Both the position numbers and the translations under genes were made by a program. Shown here in pieces: positions 1 through 4,946 of a stretch of 8,772 nt of DNA. Each line of letters starts with the position of its first letter. The stretch's first letter is position 1. Location: positions 1 through 8,772 of the forward strand of contig DASQLD010000073.1 of assembly GCA_035630195.1 (NCBI GenBank). Reading direction: 5' to 3'. The stretch is from DASQDN01 sp035630195 (GTDB taxonomy: Bacteria > Acidobacteriota > Terriglobia > Bryobacterales > Bryobacteraceae). The notes under the pieces were generated by a model. That model did not search any database. It saw only the letters and a list, made by a program, of their open reading frames with translations, and was not told the origin of the DNA.

Positions 1-135
1 CGTCCCACAGGCCACGTCCAGCACCCGATCTCCCGCAACAACAGCCAGTTCATCGAGAATGACCTTAGCGCAAGGCCGAAACAGCGGACGCACGAGCCAT
101 CTCTCATACATCTCCGGGAAGCTCGACCCGTTCAT
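1..135 (-). CDS. Class I SAM-dependent methyltransferase, N-terminal part (runs off the window start)
   Basis: Only the first 45 codons are present; the gene continues past position 1. The translation opens MNGSSFPEMYERW and reaches VLDVACGT at residues 38-45. That matches motif I (hhDhGCGTG) of Rossmann-fold methyltransferases, the glycine-rich loop that binds S-adenosylmethionine. The preceding DELAVVAGD is typical of the helix and turn before motif I. The ATG at 135-133 is preceded on the minus strand by AGGTG (147-143) at a 7-base spacing, which supports this start. The substrate cannot be told from this fragment; UbiE/COQ5-like or other small-molecule methyltransferases begin in this way. 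It is divergent from the sulfatase gene with 92 bases between the starts, and nothing indicates a functional link. The family call is fairly secure; the specificity is unknown. Confidence 0.8.
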   Translation of the reverse strand, partial: MNGSSFPEMYERWLVRPLFRPCAKVILDELAVVAGDRVLDVACGT

Positions 136-227
136 GGTTTACACCTAGCATTTCGCAGACGCTTAAGCAATCTCCTGCGGCTCGCATCCGAGATTCTTCG
201 CCTGGCTCGTTAGGGGCAGCGCTTCAG
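136..227. promoter_or_regulatory. Divergent intergenic region between methyltransferase and sulfatase starts
   Basis: These 92 bases separate two genes transcribed away from each other, so promoters for both probably lie here or overlap the gene starts. The only element I can point to is AGGTG on the minus strand (147-143), a plausible ribosome-binding site for the methyltransferase. I see no convincing -35/-10 pair and no palindrome. The assignment rests on gene orientation alone. Confidence 0.4.
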
Positions 228-1715
228 ATGATACGCTTCATGAGCAAGGATATGGAGCGGATTTCCAAGGCGTCAACCAGCGCGGTTTCACGACGCGCAT
301 TCCTAATGGCCGCGGGCGCAGCAACGTTGGCGCTGGGAGCGGAACGTCCCCCGAATATTGTTATCGTCATGACCGATGACCAGGGATATGGCGACATCGC
401 TCGCTTGGGCAATCCCGTCGTTAAGACACCCAACCTCGACAAGCTCCATGAGCAAAGCTTGCGACTCACTGACTTTCACGTCAGCCCGACCTGCGCGCCC
501 ACGCGAACTGCGTTGATGACGGGAAAGCACGAGTTCCGTTCCGGCGTAACCCACACGATTCTCGAGCGCGAGCGCATGAGTCTCAAATCCGAAACCATCG
601 CGCAGGTATTAAAATCCGCCGGCTATAACAACGGCATCTTCGGCAAGTGGCATCTCGGCGACTCCGATGAATATCAACCGGGCAAACGGGGCTTCGATGA
701 AGTATTCATCCACGGCTGCGGTGGTATCGGGCAGGACTATCCCGGCACTTGCTCCGATGCCCCGGGCAACACCTATTTCGATCCCGTGATCTCTCACAAC
801 GGTGTTTTCGAGCGAACCAAAGGTTATTGCACCGATGTGTTCTTCAACCAGGCGCTCAAATGGATGGAAGAGAAACGTTCTTCCAACACGCCGTTCTTTG
901 CCTACATCACACCCAACGCTCCTCACACTCCGCTGGTCTGCCCCGAGGAGTACCACCGCATGTACAGCGGTCTGAATCTCGATGAGAATACGCAAAAATA
1001 CTTCGGGATGGTGACGAACATCGATGACAACGTAGGTCGGCTGATGAGCCGGCTCAACAACTGGGGCCTTGATCGCAATACCCTACTCATCTTCATGACG
1101 GACAACGGAGGAACTGGAGGAGTTCGCGTATTCAATGACGGAATGCGCGGCGCGAAAGGAACACCATACTTCGGCGGCACGCGTGTCCCGGCATTCTTTC
1201 GCTGGACAGGCACAATCACGCCCGGCGATGCTCCGCAATTAGCCGGTCACATTGATTTCTTCCCCACGCTCGCGGAGTTGGCCGGCGTCAAGATCGGCGC
1301 CCAAAGAAAGCTGGACGGCCGAAGTCTTGTACCGATCTTGAAAGACTCCAAAGCTGCTTGGCCTGACCGCACCTTGTTCACGCATGTCGGCCGATGGCCA
1401 ATCGGCAAGACGGCCGAAGGCAAGTATCTGCGTTGCAGCGTACGAACAACGCAATACAATCTTGTGAACATCGGACCAACGAAGAACTGGGAACTGTACG
1501 ACCTCAAGGCTGATCCGAGCGAAAAGCATGACATAGCCAAATCAAAGCCCGGCGTGGTTCAGCGACTCGATGCCGAGTACGACAAGTGGTGGAACGAAAT
1601 CCTTCCCGCTCTTGAAAACGAGACCGCTGTTCCACCCGCCCTTGCTCCGTATAAAGCTCGGTACTGGAAGCAGTACGGGGGCGGACCGGGAGTTCTGCCC
1701 CCTGATCTTCGCTGA
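228..1715 (+). CDS. Tat-exported formylglycine-dependent sulfatase (arylsulfatase A-like)
   Basis: Predicted to hydrolyse sulfate esters, probably on a glycan, outside the cytoplasm. The N-terminus has a twin-arginine signal (SRRAFL at residues 21-26, then an Ala-rich hydrophobic stretch to about 38). The fold begins at PPNIVIVMTDDQGYGD (41-56), whose DD at 50-51 are metal ligands. The sulfatase signature C-x-P-x-R is present as CAPTR (89-93); Cys89 is the residue converted to formylglycine. Other family motifs are GKWHLG (139-144), NAPHTP (230-235), TDNGG (291-295) and GAKGTPYFGGTRVP (308-321) with Lys310. At 495 residues it is normal length and intact. ATGs at 228, 240 and 252 are all compatible with the signal peptide and none has a convincing Shine-Dalgarno, so the exact start is uncertain. 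The natural substrate cannot be predicted. A formylglycine-generating enzyme must be encoded elsewhere. Confidence 0.93.
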   Translation: MIRFMSKDMERISKASTSAVSRRAFLMAAGAATLALGAERPPNIVIVMTDDQGYGDIARLGNPVVKTPNLDKLHEQSLRLTDFHVSPTCAPTRTALMTGKHEFRSGVTHTILERERMSLKSETIAQVLKSAGYNNGIFGKWHLGDSDEYQPGKRGFDEVFIHGCGGIGQDYPGTCSDAPGNTYFDPVISHNGVFERTKGYCTDVFFNQALKWMEEKRSSNTPFFAYITPNAPHTPLVCPEEYHRMYSGLNLDENTQKYFGMVTNIDDNVGRLMSRLNNWGLDRNTLLIFMTDNGGTGGVRVFNDGMRGAKGTPYFGGTRVPAFFRWTGTITPGDAPQLAGHIDFFPTLAELAGVKIGAQRKLDGRSLVPILKDSKAAWPDRTLFTHVGRWPIGKTAEGKYLRCSVRTTQYNLVNIGPTKNWELYDLKADPSEKHDIAKSKPGVVQRLDAEYDKWWNEILPALENETAVPPALAPYKARYWKQYGGGPGVLPPDLR

Positions 1716-1739
1716 GCGTAAGACATCGGCAAGCCTGTA

Positions 1740-2458
1740 ATCGCGCGGCGCCCGAGTTGAGCGGCAGACGAAAATGCTACTCTTTGACCCTTATCGTGGA
1801 CGCCAAAGCCGTCTATTGTTCTTCCGCAACCTTGAAGGCAATCCTCACGATTGAGTGGGGCCAAATCGACTCCACTAGAGGAGTGATTGTGATGTGCTGG
1901 CGGCCTCTTTCAGCCAACAGTTCCTTCACCGTGGCTGCCGCGCCCAAGCTCGTCGTCGTTGTATAAGGTTTCCACCCTCAGATTGACCTTGCGCTCCCTG
2001 AACCGGCCCGAGATTTCCTGAAGAGTCACGGTATCGTCGCCTTGGTATTCAATCGATTGGATCAGGGGTCTTTCGACGACCACAAAACGCACTACGGCGC
2101 CCGTGGGACGCATGTCGGTTTCCTATGCGATATTGGAAAACCGGCCCGTCTTATACAAATCTTGAGAGTCGCGGCGCAACGTCTCCAGATCGTAAGCACC
2201 GCCGATGCGGGATGCGATAACCGCGCGCAAAGCAGATTGCGGTAAGGGCCTTACGCCCCGGAATTCAATGTTCTCGATGATTGGCCCCGATCGCTTTGGG
2301 GGCGGGGGCTGGGTGGGCTCGGGCACCGGTTCGAAGGGATTACGTTGGGTGGAGGATAGGGCAGGCTCCGGGGGCTTCGTAGCTTGAACCGGGACGCCTT
2401 GGGCTCCAAGCAGGCAAAGTCCAACGAGCAGCGCCAAAACGAATGTAGAGGACCTCAT
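1740..2458 (-). pseudogene. Decayed 5' remnant of a POTRA-domain outer-membrane protein gene (BamA/Omp85-like)
   Basis: On the minus strand an ATG at 2458 opens a signal peptide (MRSSTFVLALLVGLCLLGAQ), a Pro-rich linker (PEPTQPPPP) and a POTRA-like domain with IIENIEFRGVRPLP, IASRIGGAYD and DLYKTGRFSNI. An in-frame TAG at 2125-2123 interrupts it. The same frame then continues with ETDMRPTGAVVRFVVVERP and IEYQGDDTVTLQEISGRF, the end of the first POTRA and the start of a second. Near 1940 the reading frame shifts: AAATVKELLAERGRQ and VESIWPHSIVRIAFKVAEE continue the second POTRA in a new frame down to about 1822. A third frame then carries VAFSSAAQLGRRAI, resembling the start of another POTRA (GNkaFSsaqL). 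Nothing barrel-like follows before the convergent sulfatase end at 1715. Intact relatives are several hundred residues longer. The 1740 end is approximate. The family call rests on POTRA patterns; the loss of function is directly visible. Confidence 0.75.
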
Positions 2459-2574
2459 GAAATCCGTAGCTTTCCGTCTCTAACATCGGAACAGGTGACT
2501 GCCTGCCCTATCTTACACGGATTTCAGAGCCTACCGGCCTTCCTGGGCGTTTGGCCTCCTGTAAACAAGCCCGC

Positions 2575-2922
2575 TTAAACCGCCCGACCCTCGCACACTT
2601 GGCGCAATTCGCATTCGCCCTCCCCTCCAACTACCTCCAGGAATCGCTTCACCAATTGAATCGCTTCTTCCTTCGAAGACGCTTGCAGCAGAGCGAATCC
2701 TCCGATGATCTCCTTCGATTCCGTGAAGGGCCCGTCCGTAACCGCCAACCGGCCGCCAGTCAAACGAACCCGTGCCCCCAGGACACTGGGGAAGCAGCCC
2801 TCTACAGCCAAAAGGTGGCCTGATTTCATCTGCTCCTCAATCAGCACGCCCATTCTAATTATTTCTTCCTGCGTCGGAGGCCCTGCCTTCTCGGCGCACC
2901 GATAAATGCTCAAAAATCGCAT
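2575..2922 (-). CDS. YCII-related (DGPF-domain) protein, copy A
   Basis: A 115-residue protein of the YCII-related/DGPF family, small soluble dimeric alpha/beta-barrel proteins. It has the characteristic N-terminus MRFLSIYRC, the region IEEQMKSGHLLAVEGC (28-43), the family signature VTDGPFTESKEIIGGFAL (61-78) and the helix SSKEEAIQLVKRFLEVVGG (82-100). No signal peptide or membrane segment is present, so it should be cytoplasmic. The start at 2922 is supported by GAGGGG on the minus strand (2938-2933, 10-base spacer). It lies 18 bases after the DUF1801 gene and is last in the unit copy B - DUF1801 - copy A. It matches copy B at 87 of 109 aligned residues (hand count). Family members are often encoded beside ECF sigma factors and other stress-related small proteins, but their biochemical role is unsettled; no sigma factor is in this window. 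Confidence 0.88.
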   Translation of the reverse strand: MRFLSIYRCAEKAGPPTQEEIIRMGVLIEEQMKSGHLLAVEGCFPSVLGARVRLTGGRLAVTDGPFTESKEIIGGFALLQASSKEEAIQLVKRFLEVVGGEGECELRQVCEGRAV

Positions 2923-2973
2923 GACTGGATATCCCCTCTTTCATTTACCCGTCGAACCACGACCAACATCAAC
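2923..2973 (-). repeat. Duplicated leader of YCII copy A, overlapping the 3' end of the DUF1801 gene
   Basis: The minus-strand sequence ahead of copy A, including the last codons and TGA of DUF1801, is similar to the sequence ahead of copy B (3753-3702). Shared blocks include TTCGACG, TGAAAGAGG, GAT, TCCA and TCATGCG, in the same order and almost the same spacing. Together with the paralogous YCII genes this marks the left copy of a tandem duplication. The alignment was done by eye and contains small gaps. Confidence 0.6.
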
Positions 2974-3393
2974 GCCCGACTTGGCATCAGCTTTTCGTTC
3001 GTTCTCCACGATGCGCGCCTTCACCAATTTCTTGACTAGAGCGGTAGGCAGTGGCTTATCAGGGGCAAAGCGGATCGTGCCCTTAGATGTCTCGTATTCC
3101 GCGAGTTCGTTCCGGAACGTCTCCATCACCGAAGGGCTCATCGGGTAAAATCCGCAGTGCTTCGGAAAGGCTGCGATACCTACGAGCAAGCCCTTGTATT
3201 TGAAGGCGGGGATTCCATAGCTGATAACTTCCGAAGTGGCCGCCGGCACAACCGACCGAATAACCTCGCGGACTTTGGTTAGCGTAGTGCGGGCCGGTTC
3301 GGGAACGCCCGCAAGGTACTCTTCCGCGTTCTTTGGCGGACCGTTTTCTATCCCGCGCACGCCGGCGTCTCCGATACCTGCCGCAACTCGCAT
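2941..3393 (-). CDS. DUF1801 (YdhG-like) small protein
   Basis: A 150-residue cytoplasmic protein matching the DUF1801/YdhG family. Typical elements in order are AEEYLAGVPEPARTTLTKVREVIRSVVP (residues 23-50), the conserved ISYGIPAFKYKG (57-68), GIAAFPKHCGFYP (72-84) and the C-terminal block GTIRFAPDKPLPTALVKKLVKARI. Some relatives (Bacillus YdhG/Fra) have been described as frataxin-like iron chaperones, but the family is poorly characterised and that role should not be assumed here. Two starts are plausible. ATG 3393 has GGAGG at a 9-base spacing (3407-3403) but overlaps the end of copy B by 46 bases. GTG 3360 has GGAG at an 8-base spacing (3372-3369) and overlaps by only 13; it begins VRGIENGPPKN, just before the conserved domain, and may be the real one. 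Overlap upstream and an 18-base gap downstream indicate co-transcription with both YCII genes. Confidence 0.85.
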   Translation of the reverse strand: MRVAAGIGDAGVRGIENGPPKNAEEYLAGVPEPARTTLTKVREVIRSVVPAATSEVISYGIPAFKYKGLLVGIAAFPKHCGFYPMSPSVMETFRNELAEYETSKGTIRFAPDKPLPTALVKKLVKARIVENERKADAKSGVDVGRGSTGK

Positions 3394-3701
3394 TCGCCTT
3401 CGCCTCCGACAACCTGAAGGAACTGCTTCGCGAACTCGATAGCCTCTTCCTTCGACGACGCTTGCAGCAAAGCGAATCCGCCGATGACCTCCTTCGATTC
3501 CGTGAATGGACCATCGGTGACCCTCAACTCGCCGTCAATCAAACGAATCCGTGCCCCTAGAACGCTGGGCAGGCAGCCCTCGGTCGCGAGAAGGTGGCCC
3601 GACTTCATCCCCTCCTCGATAAGCGCGCCCATTCTGGTCATTTCCTCCTGCGAAGGAGGCGCAGCCGTCTCAACGCATTTGTAAATGCTCAAAAAACGCA
3701 T
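3348..3701 (-). CDS. YCII-related (DGPF-domain) protein, copy B
   Basis: A 117-residue paralogue of copy A and the first gene of the minus-strand trio. It begins MRFLSIYKC and carries VTDGPFTESKEVIGGFALLQ (61-80) and SSKEEAIEFAKQFLQVVGG (82-100). The ATG at 3701 is preferred because it has GAGGAG (3715-3710) at an 8-base spacing and aligns exactly with the start of copy A. An in-frame upstream ATG at 3773 would add 24 residues with no family counterpart. The C-terminus differs from copy A after ELRQV (109): this copy ends SETPACAG and copy A ends CEGRAV. Its last codons overlap the 5' end of DUF1801 in another frame, consistent with translational coupling. Substitutions between the copies are mostly conservative and the DGPF block is kept, so both appear to be under selection. 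Function is unknown beyond the family. Confidence 0.88.
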   Translation of the reverse strand: MRFLSIYKCVETAAPPSQEEMTRMGALIEEGMKSGHLLATEGCLPSVLGARIRLIDGELRVTDGPFTESKEVIGGFALLQASSKEEAIEFAKQFLQVVGGEGECELRQVSETPACAG

Positions 3702-3753
3702 GATGGAATCTCCTCTTTCAGTGACACGTCGAATAACAACGCGCGAAATCGAC
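3702..3753 (-). repeat. Leader of YCII copy B: apparent vestige of a second DUF1801 gene end
   Basis: Read on the minus strand, this leader ends in VDFARCYSTCH followed by a TGA at 3720-3718, then the ribosome-binding site and ATG of copy B. The intact DUF1801 gene ends VDVGRGSTGK followed by TGA, with the same downstream spacing to copy A. The DNA matches in blocks (TTCGACG, TGAAAGAGG, TCATGCG). I interpret this as the last dozen or so codons of a deleted DUF1801 copy. Upstream of about 3753 the similarity is lost. Confidence 0.45.
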
Positions 3754-3924
3754 AAGCCGAACTGACTTCTCAATAAACTCGCGCCGATCAGGTCCGCGTA
3801 AAATCGCGTTCACGGGCACTTTTTGTTGAAAGTAAAAGTACTTACAAAATCGTCTCGACTCCGCCATGTTACAACCGGAATGAGCCTCCTCGCTCGGAGG
3901 TTTTCAGATTAGGGGACAATGGAC
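3754..3924. other. Intergenic region between the minus-strand trio and the plus-strand operon
   Basis: This stretch separates divergent transcription units and should hold a promoter for each. It contains an AT-richer patch (about 3815-3850, with AAGTACTT), TTACAA at 3842-3847 and 3870-3875, and a short hairpin CCTCC-TCGCTC-GGAGG followed by TTTT (3885-3904). I find no -35/-10 pair that I trust on either strand and no clear coding potential. The hairpin is too short to call a terminator with confidence, and no plus-strand gene ends just upstream that would need one. Confidence 0.35.
3911..3916 (+). promoter_or_regulatory. Ribosome-binding site-like AGGGGA ahead of a small ORF
   Basis: AGGGGA sits 8 bases before the ATG at 3925 and 2 bases before an in-frame ATG at 3919. 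It is the best Shine-Dalgarno-like element upstream of the isomerase gene, which itself has only a weak one, so it favours translation starting at 3925. Confidence 0.4.
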
Positions 3925-4059
3925 ATGACCGAAAACCACGAAGGCGCGCCGCCATCGAACGAGCCTTCATTGCCAAGTGTCCGAAAATGGGATTCGGTTC
4001 GTTTCGTATATTCGCCTATCGACACCGTAGCCGCCAATCGAGTGACAATAAGAACATGA
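3925..4059 (+). CDS. Possible 44-residue leader ORF coupled to the isomerase gene
   Basis: The ORF starts at ATG 3925 (alternative 3919) and ends at TGA 4057-4059, overlapping the isomerase start (ATG 4056) as ATGA. The peptide begins MTENHEGAPPSNEPSLPS, continues VRKWDSVRFVYSPIDT and ends NRVTIRT. It has no signal peptide or membrane segment, and I do not recognise the sequence. Support comes from AGGGGA 8 bases upstream and the classic 4-base overlap with a gene that lacks a strong ribosome-binding site. It could be a small protein, a leader whose translation couples to the isomerase, or the end of a decayed gene. Only position supports it; no homology is seen, so confidence is low. Confidence 0.3.
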   Translation: MTENHEGAPPSNEPSLPSVRKWDSVRFVYSPIDTVAANRVTIRT

Positions 4060-4946
4060 CCCGCCGAACACTCTTCGGTCTTGGCGCAATGCCCGTGCTG
4101 TCTGCACTAGGAGCCGTAGCCCGCCCGAAAATCGCCGTATCCACGTATTCGTACTGGCATTTCCGGACCGAGAAGTACCCGATCGAGCGTGTCATTGAGA
4201 ATGCCGCCAAACTCGGATTTGATGGAGTCGAGATCCTGCACCGGCAGATGGCCGATGAGACTGCGGCGTATTGCAATAAGCTGAAGCAACTCGCGTTTCA
4301 GCACGGTCTCGCGTTACCCATGCTCTCCATCCATCAGGACTTCGTTCATCCCGATGCCGCCGAGCGCCGGAAGCACATCGAGCACACCGAGAAGTGTATC
4401 GATCTCGCCGCGCAGCTTGGCATTCCGGCTATTCGCCTAAACTCGGGCCGCTGGAAAACCATTAAGTCGTTCGACGATCTCATGAAAGTCAAAGGCAATG
4501 AACCGCCGCTCGAGGGCTATAAGAATGACGACGCATTCCAATGGGTTGTCGAGTCGATTCGCGCCTGTCTGCCAAAGGCGGAAAAGTCCGGCGTTGTCCT
4601 TGCGCTCGAGAATCACTGGGGCCTGACGACCGACATAGATATGTTGCTCCGCATTTGGCGCGAAGTAAAATCGCCATGGCTGGTCATCAACGCCGACACC
4701 GGGAATTTCCCCGGCGACCCGTACGAAGGAATCGCGAAACTTGCTCCCCATGCCGCAATCGTGCAGGCGAAAACGTACTATGGCGGCGGTGAGTGGTACA
4801 CGCTTGATCTCGATTACAAGCGAATCGCGAAGATCCTCAAGGACGCCGGCTTCCGAGGCTGGGTCTCTCTCGAGATGGAAGGAAAGGAATCGCCTGACGT
4901 AGCCGTTCCCAAGAGCCTCGACGTTTTGCGAGCAGCATTCACATGA
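4056..4946 (+). CDS. Tat-exported sugar phosphate isomerase/epimerase-like TIM-barrel protein
   Basis: A 296-residue protein of the xylose isomerase-like TIM-barrel superfamily (AP endonuclease 2 fold), which isomerises or epimerises sugars or acts on related polyols. The start at 4056 gives a twin-arginine signal, MTRRTLFGLG plus a hydrophobic run to about residue 22, so the enzyme is probably exported. An in-frame ATG at 3987 would place 23 basic residues ahead of that signal and looks wrong. Barrel elements in order are IAVSTYSYW (26-34), AAKLGFDGVEIL (50-61), LPMLSIHQDF (87-96), LGIPAIRLNSG (121-131), VVLALENHWG (180-189), WLVINADTGNF (208-218), HAAIVQAKTY (232-241) and GWVSLEMEG (268-276). 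Glu185, Asp214 and Glu273 are the likely metal ligands. The common HxKD strand reads QAKTYYGGGEW here, an apparent subfamily variant. The stop overlaps the next gene's ATG (ATGA), so translation is coupled. Substrate unknown. Confidence 0.88.
   Translation: MTRRTLFGLGAMPVLSALGAVARPKIAVSTYSYWHFRTEKYPIERVIENAAKLGFDGVEILHRQMADETAAYCNKLKQLAFQHGLALPMLSIHQDFVHPDAAERRKHIEHTEKCIDLAAQLGIPAIRLNSGRWKTIKSFDDLMKVKGNEPPLEGYKNDDAFQWVVESIRACLPKAEKSGVVLALENHWGLTTDIDMLLRIWREVKSPWLVINADTGNFPGDPYEGIAKLAPHAAIVQAKTYYGGGEWYTLDLDYKRIAKILKDAGFRGWVSLEMEGKESPDVAVPKSLDVLRAAFT

Noticed and set aside
1757..1966. 69-codon plus-strand open frame after the sulfatase
   Set aside because: It overlaps the antisense POTRA remnant, lacks a ribosome-binding site, and shows no recognisable motif.
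2123..2125. Amber codon read through or recoded as pyrrolysine
   Set aside because: The gene also has downstream frameshifts and lacks its 3' half, and nothing in the window suggests a recoding system. Simple decay explains it.
3702..3773. 24-residue N-terminal extension of YCII copy B from ATG 3773
   Set aside because: The paralogue starts exactly at the equivalent of 3701, which has GAGGAG at an ideal spacing, and the extension has no counterpart in the family.
3885..3904. CCTCC-TCGCTC-GGAGG hairpin followed by TTTT as an intrinsic terminator
   Set aside because: The stem is only 5 bp, the T-run is 4 bases, and no plus-strand gene ends upstream that would need termination. Kept only as a note in the intergenic entry.
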